The notes below the pieces were generated by a model. The model was given only the letters and a program-made list of their open reading frames with translations. It was not told the origin of the DNA and searched no databases. From NCBI GenBank assembly GCA_002050235.1, contig MWST01000016.1, positions 1 to 64,000 of the forward strand: a stretch of 64,000 bases of DNA, in the 5' to 3' direction. The stretch is from Polyangiaceae bacterium UTPRO1. Its GTDB lineage: Bacteria > Desulfobacterota > Binatia > UTPRO1. A program made the position numbers and the translations under genes. This document shows positions 46,732 to 56,170 of this stretch, piece by piece. The first letter of the stretch is position 1, and every line of letters begins with the position of its first letter.

Positions 46732-47214
46732 ATGGCAATCAAAGAAGGCGATCCGATTCCGGACGTGAAGCTCACGGAAATGGTCGGTGGCAAGCCGTCG
46801 CCGGTATCGTTGGCAGAGCTCTCGCGCGGCAAGCGCGTGGTGGTGTTCGCGGTTCCCGGCGCGTTCACTCCCACCTGTTCGATCAAGCACCTTCCGGGAT
46901 ACGTGGAGCAGGAGAAGGCGCTGCGCGCCAAGGGTGTCGACGAGATCGCCTGTATTTCGGTGAACGACGCCTTCGTGATGGATGCGTGGGGCAAGAGCAG
47001 CAACGCGGGGGGTAAAGTGCGTATGCTCGCCGACGGCAACGGCGAGTTCACGCGCGCGGTCGGCCTCACGCTCGACGGCTCGGGCCTGGGTCTCGGACAG
47101 CGCTCGCAGCGCTATGCGATGATCGTACGCGACGGCAGAGTCGAGAAGCTCCTCGTCGAGCCCGACACGGGCGTGAGCGTCTCGGGCGCGGACTCCATCC
47201 TCGCCAAGCTGTAG
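46732..47214 (+). CDS. peroxiredoxin (Prx5-type redoxin)
   Basis: A 160-residue thiol peroxidase of the Prx5 group, reducing hydrogen peroxide and alkyl hydroperoxides. The active-site motif PGAFTPTC has the peroxidatic Cys49; KHLPGYVEQ, ISVNDAFVMDAWGK, LADGNGEFTRAVGLTLD and QRSQRYAMIVRDG are typical. A strong AGGAGG ribosome binding site at 46721-46726 fixes ATG 46732. It is monocistronic, convergent with mprF, with a hairpin in the gap. Confidence 0.95.
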   Translation: MAIKEGDPIPDVKLTEMVGGKPSPVSLAELSRGKRVVVFAVPGAFTPTCSIKHLPGYVEQEKALRAKGVDEIACISVNDAFVMDAWGKSSNAGGKVRMLADGNGEFTRAVGLTLDGSGLGLGQRSQRYAMIVRDGRVEKLLVEPDTGVSVSGADSILAKL

Positions 47215-47222
47215 GCGGCGTA

Positions 47223-47261
47223 CCCACGAGGGAGCCTCGCGGTGCGGGATTCCCTCGTGGG
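47223..47261. repeat. hairpin between the convergent peroxiredoxin and mprF genes
   Basis: A perfect 11-bp inverted repeat (47223-47233 CCCACGAGGGA with 47251-47261) has a 17-base loop. No T-run follows on either strand, so it may be a weak bidirectional terminator or an RNA-stabilising stem. Confidence 0.45.
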
Positions 47262-47323
47262 CAACGGCTGCGCGCAGGGGTGCGCGCTCGCGTTCATGGC
47301 GCCGCTCTGCCGGCACGCCGGCG

Positions 47324-49951
47324 TCACTTGCGAACGACGCCCGCGAGTCCGCCCGAGACGAGGGCGGCGACGTTGGCGAGGATGCGCGGCAGCGCCAGGC
47401 CGCCCGGCGAAGCCAGGTAGCGCGGCTCCCACACCGGGTCGTACTTGAGCTTGTACTGACGGACCCCCTGGAAGTTGTAGAAGTGCTCACCCTGCCGGAA
47501 GAGGAAGGCGCCGGCGCGGCTCCATAGCGGCGCCAGCGCCCGCACATCGAAGCCCGAGAAGGGCGCCATGCCGAGGCTGAACCAGCGATAGCCGGCATCG
47601 CGCCCCCACAGCATGAGCTCGAGGAAGAGGTAGTCCATGACTCCCGGCGGCGCCGCCGCGGGCTCGTAGCGCATGAGATCTACGGAGAGCTCCTCCTGGG
47701 CGCCGCCGAGGAGCACGTTCGCGAAAGCGATGATGCGTTCCTCGCGGAGCACGACGGCGACGGGGCCGCGCGCCAGATAGGTGGGCGAGAAGAAGCCGAG
47801 CGAGAAGCCTTTTTCTCGTGTGCTCTTCTCGCCGAGCCAGGCGTCGGAGACGCGCTGCAGGTCGGGGAGGATCGCGGGCACTTGCTCCTTGGGGAGCACC
47901 GCGAACGTGGCACCGTCGCGCTCGGCGCGACGGTGCGTCTGGCGGAGGTTCTTGCGCGCGCTACCGTCGAGGCTGAACGCCGAGAGCGGCACCCGCGCTT
48001 CCTCGCCGAGCTTCAAGAGGCTCAAGCCGAGATCCAGGTAGAGCGGCAGGTTCTCCGAGCCGACCTCGTAGAAGACCGTCCAGCCGGCGTGGGCGTCGCT
48101 GAGCTCGTGGAATCGCCATGCTAGCTCGCGGGCGTCGTCGGGCGGCGCCACGGGATCGCCGAGGGCGATCCAGCTCCGCCCCTCGACGCCGTACATGATG
48201 AAGCCGCGCGGGATGCCGTGCGCATCGTCGCGGAAGAGCAGGGTCTTGTCGCCGAGGAGCGCCAGGTGCGCGTAGGTGCGGGGCGTGGCGGCGATCACCG
48301 TCGCGGCACGGTCGAGGTCGGCGGGCGTCGGCACCGGGGGCCGCGGCGGCGCCGGCCGCAGGAGCCGCGCCAGGCCGATCGCGATCAGCACCACGGAGGC
48401 GGCGGCCGTTGCCCGCAGCGCCCGGGGCGTGTTGCTGGTGAAGTCGAACTGCCACCAGAGCTGGTTCGAGTAGTCGACGTGGCGATGCGAGAGCAGCAGG
48501 AGCCAGATCGATCCGATCACGACGAGGGCGATCGCGACGCTCCAACCGGTGGTGAACGACTCGTCGAGGAGCGACGCGCGGCGATAGAAATGCCGGTGGC
48601 AAGGCAGGAGCGCCGCCAGCATCACCGTGAGGATCAGCGCCTCCTCGTAGTCGAAGCCCTTCAGCAGCGAGAACACGATGCCGGCTGCGAGGAGGGCGAC
48701 GGTGCCGAGGTAGGCGGCGTCGAGCCGGTGCTGCAGGCCGCGCGCCAGCAACAGCAGGCCGACGCCGGTCAGGCTGCCGAAGAAATGCGAGGTTTCCAGC
48801 ACGGGGAGCGGGAGGAAGCTCTGCAGCCAGCCGAGGCGACCGTGGACCGCCGGCGTCGCGCCCGAGGCGAGGAGGATGACGCCGCCGAGGAACGTCGTCA
48901 CGGCGAGCGCCTGCGGGATGATCTCGGGGACGATGCGGCCGAAGAGGCTGCCGACCCGCCGCACCACCGTGCGCTGCCAGAGCTCGTGGGCTCCGAGCAG
49001 CGTGCCGGCGGCGAGCAGGGGGACGAGATAGTAGATGACCCTATAGGCGACCAGGGATCCGAGCACCGTCGAGCCCGGGAGCTGCGGCGCCAAGCCGACC
49101 AGGATGACGGTCTCGAAGACGCCGAGCCCGCCCGGAAGATGGCTCGCGAGCCCCGCGACCTGTGCCAGCAGGAACGTCGCCAGGAAGGCCGCGAAGCCGA
49201 GCGTCGGCGCCGGCGGCAGCAGCACGTAGAGCACGGTCGCGGCGAGTGCCCAGTCGAGCGTCGAGAGCCCGAGTTGCACGAGGGTGAGGTCGAGCTGCGG
49301 GATGCGGAGCTCGAATGAGCGGATGCGTAGCGGCGCCCGGCGGACCGCGCTCCAGCCGACGTAGGCGGCGACGATCGCGATGCACGCGGCTCCGATCGCC
49401 GGCTCCGCTCCGGGCGCGAAGATGCGGGCCGAGAGCGCCGCACCCGGCTCGGAGAGGAGCGCTACGCCGGTCAAGAGAAGGAAGCCGAGCCAGAAGGTGA
49501 TGCCGTTGAAGGCGACGATGGTCGCGATCTCCCCGGCCTGCAGCCCCCAGCTCGAATACAGACGATAACGGATCGCGCCGCCGCCGAGAAAGGACGCGCC
49601 GACGTTGTGGCTGAAGGCGTAGCCGATGAACGACGCGAGGGCGATCTGTCGGTAGCGCAGGGCGAGGGCGAGATAACGGCACGCCAGCGCGTCGTAGCCG
49701 GTCAGGAGCAGGTAGCTTGCGGCGGTACACGCAAGACCGAGCCCGAGACGCGGCCGCGGCAGGCCGCGCAGCGCTCCCATTACCTCTTTATAGGAGTAGG
49801 CGCGCAGCTCATGGTGGAGGATCCAGAGGGCGGCTCCGAAGAGCGCGACGCCGAAGCCAGACGCCAGCCAGGGTCGATAGGATTCGAGCCGGTCGCGCAG
49901 CGATGCCCCCGCAGCGGACGACGCTTCGACGTCGGGCTCGGACGAGGACAT
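47324..49951 (-). CDS. mprF: bifunctional lysylphosphatidylglycerol flippase/synthetase
   Basis: An 875-residue MprF protein. The N-terminal half is a multi-helix flippase domain with SFIGYAFSHNVGASFLGGGAIRYRLY and a SHLPGGLGVFETVILVGL segment. The C-terminal third is a cytoplasmic DUF2156 synthetase domain with RGFIMYGVEGRSWIALGDPV, FYEVGSENLPLYLDLGLSLLKLGEEA and RQTHRRAERDG. It transfers lysine (or alanine) from charged tRNA to phosphatidylglycerol and flips the product outward, reducing negative surface charge. ATG 49951 gives the usual start; an ATG at 50011 would add 20 residues. It is divergent from the THUMP gene. The AcvB homologue at 37225-38613 may degrade its product. Confidence 0.93.
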   Translation of the reverse strand: MSSSEPDVEASSAAGASLRDRLESYRPWLASGFGVALFGAALWILHHELRAYSYKEVMGALRGLPRPRLGLGLACTAASYLLLTGYDALACRYLALALRYRQIALASFIGYAFSHNVGASFLGGGAIRYRLYSSWGLQAGEIATIVAFNGITFWLGFLLLTGVALLSEPGAALSARIFAPGAEPAIGAACIAIVAAYVGWSAVRRAPLRIRSFELRIPQLDLTLVQLGLSTLDWALAATVLYVLLPPAPTLGFAAFLATFLLAQVAGLASHLPGGLGVFETVILVGLAPQLPGSTVLGSLVAYRVIYYLVPLLAAGTLLGAHELWQRTVVRRVGSLFGRIVPEIIPQALAVTTFLGGVILLASGATPAVHGRLGWLQSFLPLPVLETSHFFGSLTGVGLLLLARGLQHRLDAAYLGTVALLAAGIVFSLLKGFDYEEALILTVMLAALLPCHRHFYRRASLLDESFTTGWSVAIALVVIGSIWLLLLSHRHVDYSNQLWWQFDFTSNTPRALRATAAASVVLIAIGLARLLRPAPPRPPVPTPADLDRAATVIAATPRTYAHLALLGDKTLLFRDDAHGIPRGFIMYGVEGRSWIALGDPVAPPDDARELAWRFHELSDAHAGWTVFYEVGSENLPLYLDLGLSLLKLGEEARVPLSAFSLDGSARKNLRQTHRRAERDGATFAVLPKEQVPAILPDLQRVSDAWLGEKSTREKGFSLGFFSPTYLARGPVAVVLREERIIAFANVLLGGAQEELSVDLMRYEPAAAPPGVMDYLFLELMLWGRDAGYRWFSLGMAPFSGFDVRALAPLWSRAGAFLFRQGEHFYNFQGVRQYKLKYDPVWEPRYLASPGGLALPRILANVAALVSGGLAGVVRK

Positions 49952-50039
49952 GTGCGCTCCATGGCCGCTCGCTCCGAGATCGTCAAGTCGCGGGCGCTTC
50001 GCTGCGGGCATTGATGGTCCGCATCGGCTATGAAGCGGT

Positions 50040-50579
50040 GTGTTCGCGCGCCTCGACTGGAACCTGGTGGTCACGGCACACGGCGGCCGCCGGCACGATC
50101 TGGTGCGCGCTCTGCGTCCCATCGTGACGCTGCGCCGCACCGGTTACGCCGAAGTTCTCGTCGGCGGCGTCGCCGACATCGACGCCGGTCTGGCTGCGAT
50201 CGCGGAACGAGCGGCGGCCGACCCGGTTCTCGCCAGCGAGGCGCTGGCGCGGGTCGTGCCCGTGGAGCGCACCCTCAGGCGCGCGGCCGATATCGAAGTG
50301 CAGCTCGGCGCCGAGATGGCGGCGTTCGCCGAGCGACTGGCCGGACGCTCCTTCCACGTCCGCGTCGAACGCCGCGGCCATCGCGGTGTCCTCGCCTCCG
50401 ACAGCCTCGAGCGCTTTCTCGGCGGCGCCATCACCGCAGAGCTGGAAGCCCGTGGCGCCGTTGCCACGGTGACCTTCGCTGACCCCGACCTGATCGTCGC
50501 CGTCGAGATCATCGGCGACGCCATCGGCCTCGGCCTGGTCACCCGCGCGCAGCGCCGCCATTGCTTCGTGCGACTCTAG
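50040..50579 (+). CDS. standalone THUMP domain protein
   Basis: A 179-residue protein whose C-terminal half is a THUMP RNA-binding domain: FHVRVERRGHRGVLASDSLERFLGGAITAEL, then VTFADPDLIVAVEIIGDAIGLGLVTR. The N-terminal half (WNLVVTAHGGRRHDLVRALRPI and GVADIDAGLAAI) fits the ferredoxin-like part that precedes THUMP in TAN1-type proteins. THUMP domains bind the tRNA acceptor end; without an attached enzyme this protein may be an adaptor for tRNA modification. GTG 50040 is the first plausible start. It is divergent from mprF, with 88 bases between the starts. Confidence 0.8.
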   Translation: MFARLDWNLVVTAHGGRRHDLVRALRPIVTLRRTGYAEVLVGGVADIDAGLAAIAERAAADPVLASEALARVVPVERTLRRAADIEVQLGAEMAAFAERLAGRSFHVRVERRGHRGVLASDSLERFLGGAITAELEARGAVATVTFADPDLIVAVEIIGDAIGLGLVTRAQRRHCFVRL

Positions 50580-50691
50580 TCCGGGCAGGGCTCCGGGGAC
50601 CGAGCTCCCGCGGACGCTAGAGGTCGGTGGGAGGGAGCGGCGGGGCATCGACTGGTCGGGAGCGATCCGCTTCCCGAACACCCCGCGGATG

Positions 50692-52809
50692 CTACAGGTC
50701 GATGGGGGGGAGAGGCGGCGGCAGCAGCGGCGCCGGATCCGGCTGTGGCGGCGCTACCGGCGCCCCGGCCGTCAACGTCGCCGGCGTCGTTCCGGCCGCC
50801 GTCGCCTTGGCGGTGCTCTTCTGTCCCCGTCCCCGCCGATTCCGACCGCGCTCGCGCCGTAGCAGGCGCTCGCGCTCGCGGCGGCGCCGGCGCGGCGGCC
50901 GCACGACGGGCTCGTAGAAGCTCGCCGGCCGCTTGGCGACGCCGCGGCAGGCGTCACAGAGTCCGCACGGCCGCCCGTTCGACTCGCCGAAGTAGCGGCG
51001 CAGCGTGACCGCGCGGCAGCCCGGCGCGTGTACGTACTCGGCGACGGAGTCGAGGCGGCGGCCGTCTTGCGTGCGCAGGGTCGCGAACTGCCCCGCCAGG
51101 TGCCGCGACTCTTCTGCGATCGTCTCCGGCCGCAGCACCTCGATCGTGCCGTCGTGCAAGCGCACGAGCTCGGCTTCCTCGAGGATCGCGAGCAACGCTT
51201 GCGCGATGCGCGGGCCGAGTCCCGCCGACATCGACAGCGCTTCGAGCGTCGGGGTGCGCTTCTCGCCGCCCCAGGCCGCGAGCGCCTCCCCGATCTTGTA
51301 GAGCTGATCCGGGCGGACGCGGCTCTTGCCGAGGAGGAGCTCGTGGATGGCGCGGTCGGCCGGGTCGTAGAGGAGGATGCAGTCCGAGCGCCGGCCGTCG
51401 CGGCCGGCACGTCCGGCTTCCTGCACGTACTGCTCCAGCGACGCCGGCGCCTGGTAATGGATGATGTAGCGGATGTCGGGCTTGTCGATGCCGAGCCCGA
51501 AGGCGCTGGTCGCGACCATCACCGTCCGCCGGCCCGACTTCATGTACATCTCCTGCTCGTGCTGCCGCTCCGCCGCGGTCATCTTGCCGTGGTAGCGGTG
51601 CGCCGGGATGTCGAGCTGGCGCATCACCAGGTAGACGCTGTCGACTTCGCGGGTCGTGGTGCAGTAGACGATGCCGGGCCGGTGCAGGCGGCGCACGAAG
51701 CGGATGAGGGCGCGCGAGCGCATGTCGCCCTGGCACTCCAGCACCTGGAAGGCGAGGTTCGAGCGATGCGGCGAGCTCGAAACGACGACCGGGTCGACGA
51801 GGCCGAGGAAGCGGCTGATGTCGTCGCGCACTTTTTCGGTCGCGGTCGCCGTGAGCGCCATGATCGGAGGCCGCCCGAGCGCGCGCAGGTGTTCGCCGAT
51901 GCGGAGGTAGGCGGGGCGGAAGTCATGACCCCACTCCGAGATGCAGTGCGCTTCGTCGACGGCGGCGAGGCCGATGCCGGTCTTCGAGAGCGCTTCGAGG
52001 AGCTCGGGGGAGCCGAGCGTCTCGGGCGTCGTCATGAGGAGGATGGGTCCGCCCGCTTCGAGGCGTTCGAAGGCGGCCTTGCGAGCCTTGCCGCGAATCG
52101 TGCCGTCGAGGCGTACGACCGGTACGTCGAGCTTCTGCAGCTTGGTGTGCTGGTCTTCGAGGAGCGCGAGCAGCGGCGAGCAGAGCACTACCGGCTTCCG
52201 CAGCGTCATCGACGGAATCTGGTAGCACGCCGACTTGCCGAAGCCGGTCGGCAGCACCACCAGCACGTCGCGTCCCGCCGTAGCCTCGGCGATTATCCGT
52301 TGCTGCTCGGGATAGAGGCGATGGAGGCCGAGGCGGCGCGCCGCGACCTCGACGGCACTCGACGGTGCACCGTGGCCAGGCTGTCCGCGGCGCTTGCGGC
52401 GGCGGCGCCGTCGCCGACCGGCACCGGGCTGCTGTCCGTCGTGCGTTCCTGTCGGCGGCAGGCCCGCGCTCCCACCGTGCGCCGCGGGCGGCACGCCCTC
52501 GGCGGGGCTCTCATGGACCGGCGTCCCGTCGTTGGCCGCTGCGGCGGTGGTCGTCGCGGCGCGCCGCTCCTCTGGCCGGATACCGTTATGGCGACGGCCG
52601 CCGCGGCGGCCGCGACGCCGGAAGCCCGGAGGCCGTTGCCCCGCGTCCGTGGGTCTGGCGTTCGTATCGACGGCGGCCGGGGTGTCGACGCTCGGCGTGC
52701 CGGCGGCGATCGGTGCGGCCGCCGCGGCCGGCACCGGGTCGGACGCATCCGCAGCGCTCACGACAGCGGGTACGTCGGGTGCGCCGGCCGCTGTTTCGGC
52801 GAGCGGCAT
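50692..52809 (-). CDS. recQ: RecQ-type ATP-dependent DNA helicase with long basic extensions
   Basis: A 705-residue superfamily 2 helicase. A low-complexity N-terminal region of about 150 residues with an RRRRRRKRRGQ patch precedes the motor: LYPEQQRIIAEATAGRDVLVVLPTGFGKS (Walker A about residue 186), DEAHCISEWGHDFRPAYLRIG (DEAH about 284), MALTATATEKVRDDI and VATSAFGLGIDKPDIRYIIHYQAP. YVQEAGRAGRDGRRSDCILLY is the RecQ arginine-finger region. A four-Cys zinc motif (CRAVTLRRYFG then CGLCDAC) follows, and the tail is Arg-rich. No HRDC domain is seen. It is downstream of the aldolase gene (43 bases). The true start is uncertain within the N-terminal region. Confidence 0.9.
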   Translation of the reverse strand: MPLAETAAGAPDVPAVVSAADASDPVPAAAAAPIAAGTPSVDTPAAVDTNARPTDAGQRPPGFRRRGRRGGRRHNGIRPEERRAATTTAAAANDGTPVHESPAEGVPPAAHGGSAGLPPTGTHDGQQPGAGRRRRRRRKRRGQPGHGAPSSAVEVAARRLGLHRLYPEQQRIIAEATAGRDVLVVLPTGFGKSACYQIPSMTLRKPVVLCSPLLALLEDQHTKLQKLDVPVVRLDGTIRGKARKAAFERLEAGGPILLMTTPETLGSPELLEALSKTGIGLAAVDEAHCISEWGHDFRPAYLRIGEHLRALGRPPIMALTATATEKVRDDISRFLGLVDPVVVSSSPHRSNLAFQVLECQGDMRSRALIRFVRRLHRPGIVYCTTTREVDSVYLVMRQLDIPAHRYHGKMTAAERQHEQEMYMKSGRRTVMVATSAFGLGIDKPDIRYIIHYQAPASLEQYVQEAGRAGRDGRRSDCILLYDPADRAIHELLLGKSRVRPDQLYKIGEALAAWGGEKRTPTLEALSMSAGLGPRIAQALLAILEEAELVRLHDGTIEVLRPETIAEESRHLAGQFATLRTQDGRRLDSVAEYVHAPGCRAVTLRRYFGESNGRPCGLCDACRGVAKRPASFYEPVVRPPRRRRRERERLLRRERGRNRRGRGQKSTAKATAAGTTPATLTAGAPVAPPQPDPAPLLPPPLPPIDL

Positions 52810-52852
52810 TCCCTCGAGGTCGCCGGAACGGCGCCTCGTCGGTCGGCGGTAT

Positions 52853-53905
52853 CTAGGCGAGGCCGATCTCCTTGCAGAGGTAGACGTCCTGAATAGTGTT
52901 CAGGATCTCCACTCCCTGCTTCATGGGCTTCTGGAAGGCCTTGCGGCCCGAGATGAGCCCGGTGCCGCCGGCGCGCTTGTTGACGACGGCGGTGAAGGCG
53001 GCGTCGGCGAGATCGTTCTGGCCCGAGGCGCCGCCAGAGTTGATGAGACTGCTCCGACCCATGTAGCAGTTCACGACCTGATAGCGGCAGAGATCGATCG
53101 GATGATCGCTCGTGAGCTGCGAGTAGACCTTGTCGCTGGTCTTCCCGAAGTTGAGCGCCTTGAAGCCGCCGTTGTTGGTCGGCAGCTTCTGCTTGATGAT
53201 GTCGGCCTGGATCGTCGTGCCGATGTGGTTGGCCTGACCGGTGAGGTCGGCGGCTTCGTGGTAGTCGGCCTCCTTGGTCTTGAAGGCGCTGTTGCGCAGG
53301 TAGCACCAGAGCACGGTGAACATGCCGAGCTCGTGGGCGCGTTCGAAGGCGCGGGCGACCTCCTGCAGCTGGCGGCTGCCGCCGTCGGAGCCGAAGTAGA
53401 TGGTCGCGCCGACGCCGACGCAGCCCATGTCGAAGGCCTGCTGCATGCTCGCGAAGAGGATCTGGTCGAACCGGTTCGGATAGGTCAGCATCTCGCTGTG
53501 GTTGAACTTGAGGATGAAGGGCACGCGGTGCGCGTAGCGCTTGGCCACCGCGCCGAGCACGCCGAGCGTGCTCGCGACCGCATTGCAGCCGCCCTCGATC
53601 GCGAGCTCGACGATGCTCTTGGGATCGAAGTAGATCGGGTTCGGCGCGAAGCTGGCGCCGCCGGAGTGCTCGATGCCTTGGTCCACGGGGAGGATCGAGA
53701 GGTAGCCCGTGTTCGCGAGCCGGCCGTGGCCGAACATGCTCTGGAGGTTGCGCAGGACCGTCGGCTTGCGGTCCGAATCGATCAGGACGCGATCGAGGAA
53801 GTCGGGCCCGGGAGCGTACAGCATCTCCTTCGGAACCGTGGTGCAGGTGTGCTGCAGCAATGAATCGCCGTTCTTACCGAGCAGCTCCTGGATCTTCCCG
53901 AGCAT
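52853..53905 (-). CDS. fbaB: class I fructose-bisphosphate aldolase (DhnA/FbaB type)
   Basis: A 350-residue Schiff-base aldolase of the archaeal/DhnA type, cleaving fructose-1,6-bisphosphate in glycolysis and acting in reverse in gluconeogenesis. Conserved segments are [73 protein letters not shown] and [42 protein letters not shown] at 53913-53919 is 7 bases from ATG 53905 but only 1 from the earlier ATG 53911, so 53905 is the better start. RecQ follows in the same direction. The Pfk-2-like kinase at 39843 could supply its substrate. Confidence 0.93.
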   Translation of the reverse strand: MLGKIQELLGKNGDSLLQHTCTTVPKEMLYAPGPDFLDRVLIDSDRKPTVLRNLQSMFGHGRLANTGYLSILPVDQGIEHSGGASFAPNPIYFDPKSIVELAIEGGCNAVASTLGVLGAVAKRYAHRVPFILKFNHSEMLTYPNRFDQILFASMQQAFDMGCVGVGATIYFGSDGGSRQLQEVARAFERAHELGMFTVLWCYLRNSAFKTKEADYHEAADLTGQANHIGTTIQADIIKQKLPTNNGGFKALNFGKTSDKVYSQLTSDHPIDLCRYQVVNCYMGRSSLINSGGASGQNDLADAAFTAVVNKRAGGTGLISGRKAFQKPMKQGVEILNTIQDVYLCKEIGLA

Positions 53906-54115
53906 CAGCATTCTCCTCCGTCTTTCGAGGTGTCGGTCCGCCCTCCGGCGATCTGCACGCCTGTGGCCGGGCTCCCTGCAAATGTTCTCACCGGTGGCTG
54001 GTGGGCTCCCACCAAGTCGCTGCCGGGGCGGCGATCGCCGTGGCGGACACCCGGGGGGGCGGCCGGCACGACGCCATGCACGCCTGCCCCATCTAGCACT
54101 GTCGATCGCGGCCCG

Positions 54116-55192
54116 CTAGCCCGGATTGCGGATTTTCCGCCCCCGGGACGATTCCGCAGGCCCGGGGAGCCGGGAGCGCTCGCGCGCTTCGTAGAGCGCT
54201 GCGCCCGCGCGCAGGCGCGCCGCCACTTCGTCGCGCAGCGCCGCCGGCTTCACGACCTCGACCCACGGGGCCTGGGAGAGGATCCAGCTCGAGAGCTCGG
54301 TGGTGCCGCGAACCTTCATCGTGAGCAGCGTCGCGCCGTCGGCGCGGGTGGTGAAGCGCTGGGTCGGGTGCAGCCGGCGCGACGCCAGGAAGGCCGCGGT
54401 CTCCTTCCCCCGCAGCAGCAGCTCTACCGTGGTCTCCGGGCCGGCGATGATCCCGAACATGCCCTCGGTGTACTTCTCGGGGCTGTAGCCGGCCGGATAA
54501 TCGAAGCGGTAGGGAAGCTTGGTTACGCTGCGGATGCGCTCGACCGCGAGCCAGATGTTCTTCCGGTAGCGGTGGCTGTAGCCGATGAGGTAGAGGCCGC
54601 CCCGGTAGTGTACGAGCGTGTAGGGATCGAAGTCGTGCACTTTCCCTTCGCCGACGAGCCCCTGGTAGTCGACCCGCATGCGGTGCTGGTCGATGAGGCA
54701 GCGCACGACGAGGTCGAGCTGCTCGTCGTGGCTGCGATAGTCCTTGGCCGCGAACGGCACCGCGTAGAACTTCTTGCCGAGGTTCACGAGGCGAGTGCGC
54801 TGTCGTGGCGGCAGGCCGCGGTGGAGCCGCTCCCAGAGCCCGGCGACACCGTCCTTGAGGACGGTGCCCTCGAGGAAGGTGAGGACCGTTTGCGTGAAAT
54901 AGAAGAAGACGGCCTCGAAGACGCCGGCGTCGGGAGCTGGGCCGGCGTCGACGAGCTTGAGTGCGCGCTCGCCGCCCTGGCCGACGACCTCGATCATCGG
55001 CTTCCCGGAGGCGTCGACGAGCTCGTTCCTGCACACCGCGAGATAGCGCAACAGCGTGCGCTCGGAGATGCCGAGCTCGGCGGTTATCGCCGCGAGCGGC
55101 CAGCCGTGCGGACGCGACACCAGGCCGATGACGATGCGCGCGAGGCGGCCGGCGGCGCCGTAGGTCGGCAGGCGCGAGCGCGCTGGCGCCAT
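54116..55192 (-). CDS. WYL domain-containing transcriptional regulator (YafY/PafBC type)
   Basis: A 358-residue regulator with an N-terminal helix-turn-helix (PLAAITAELGISERTLLRYLAVCRNEL, about residues 26-52). A central helical region follows, then a WYL ligand-sensing domain containing VHDFDPYTLVHYRGGLYLIGYSHRYRKNIWLAVERIRSV and a WCX-type C-terminus. Family members sense nucleic-acid or nucleotide ligands and control DNA-damage or defence genes. ATG 55192 lies 2 bases after the stop of the alpha/beta hydrolase gene, so the two are coupled; an upstream in-frame extension is antisense Arg-rich sequence. Its target may be its own operon. Confidence 0.88.
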   Translation of the reverse strand: MAPARSRLPTYGAAGRLARIVIGLVSRPHGWPLAAITAELGISERTLLRYLAVCRNELVDASGKPMIEVVGQGGERALKLVDAGPAPDAGVFEAVFFYFTQTVLTFLEGTVLKDGVAGLWERLHRGLPPRQRTRLVNLGKKFYAVPFAAKDYRSHDEQLDLVVRCLIDQHRMRVDYQGLVGEGKVHDFDPYTLVHYRGGLYLIGYSHRYRKNIWLAVERIRSVTKLPYRFDYPAGYSPEKYTEGMFGIIAGPETTVELLLRGKETAAFLASRRLHPTQRFTTRADGATLLTMKVRGTTELSSWILSQAPWVEVVKPAALRDEVAARLRAGAALYEARERSRLPGPAESSRGRKIRNPG

Positions 55193-55194
55193 CG

Positions 55195-56112
55195 TCAGCG
55201 TCCGAGGTGGGTCGTGAACCACTCTGCCGCGGCGCCGGCGGCGGCGGCGAAGCTCGGCGGTTCGTAGGGATCGAAGTGCCCGACCGGGAGGACGACGAGG
55301 CGCTTCGGCTCGCCGGCGCGGGCGAACGCCTCGCGCACCAGATCGATGGGGCAGAGCAGATCGTGCTCGGCGGCGACGATCGCGACCGGCGTCGGCGCGA
55401 TGCGATCGATCCAGCGCAGCGGCGAGTACTCGAGCAGGCGCTCCCAGGAGCGCATCGTGACCTCGTTGCGGAAGGTGGGTGCGTCGGCGCCGAGCTTCTC
55501 GAACCACTCGGCGGCGTCGGGGGTTCCGAGGACGGCGTCGGGCGCGCCGACGACCGGCAGCAGCGCCGGCGCGGCGCCCGCGAAGATGCGCTCCCGCTCC
55601 TCGATCTGCTGCGCTACCAGCGCGTCGCGCAGCTCCGGCCCGGCCCCGCGCGTCACCGCCTCCCAGGCGTCGATCAGGGGCACCTGGGCGACGACGGCGC
55701 GGACGCGGCGGTCCCAGGCGCCGACCATCAGGGCGTGGCCGCCGCTGTAGCTCGAGCCCCAGACGCCGATGCGCTGCGGATCGATCTCGGGCCGCGTGCG
55801 CGCGAAGCTGATGGCGTTGCGATAGTCGCGCACCTGGGCGTAGGGGTCGAGATCCTGGCGCGGCTCACCGTCGCTGGCGCCGAGGCCGCGATAGTCGAAG
55901 ACGACGCTCGCGAGGCCGGCGGCTGCGAACGCCGCCGCGAAGCGGTCGAGCCGCATCTCCTTCACGCCGGCAAAGCCGTGCGCCATGACCACCGCGGGGA
56001 GGCGGGCATCCCGGCTGCGATCGTCAGGGAGGTAGAGCCAGCCGCGGCAGACGGTGCCGTCGCTCGAGAACGAGATGTCGCTGCGCATCCTGCGCGCATA
56101 CGCCGTCGGCAT
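55195..56112 (-). CDS. alpha/beta hydrolase (acyl esterase/peptidase S15-like)
   Basis: A 305-residue serine hydrolase. PAVVMAHGFAGVKEMRLDRFAAAFAAAGLASVVFDYRGLGASDG gives the oxyanion region. IGVWGSSYSGGHALMVGAW contains the nucleophile Ser in the GxSYxG-type elbow shared by X-Pro peptidases and cocaine esterase, and PTPVAIVAAEHDLLCPIDLV plus GHFDPYEPP supply the Asp and His. No signal peptide is seen, so it is cytoplasmic. It is co-transcribed with the WYL regulator. The substrate is unknown. An in-frame ATG at 56088 is an alternative start. Confidence 0.88.
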   Translation of the reverse strand: MPTAYARRMRSDISFSSDGTVCRGWLYLPDDRSRDARLPAVVMAHGFAGVKEMRLDRFAAAFAAAGLASVVFDYRGLGASDGEPRQDLDPYAQVRDYRNAISFARTRPEIDPQRIGVWGSSYSGGHALMVGAWDRRVRAVVAQVPLIDAWEAVTRGAGPELRDALVAQQIEERERIFAGAAPALLPVVGAPDAVLGTPDAAEWFEKLGADAPTFRNEVTMRSWERLLEYSPLRWIDRIAPTPVAIVAAEHDLLCPIDLVREAFARAGEPKRLVVLPVGHFDPYEPPSFAAAAGAAAEWFTTHLGR

Positions 56113-56170
56113 GCGACTCTCAAGCGCCTGCGCGCTTGCGGCCTGGGCATATTCTTCCTAGGGAGCGGGC

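Noticed and set aside
51028..52896. A 622-residue rightward open frame across the RecQ gene.
   Set aside because: It is the antisense of a clear helicase, rich in Arg, Ala and Asp as expected for shadow frames in GC-rich DNA.
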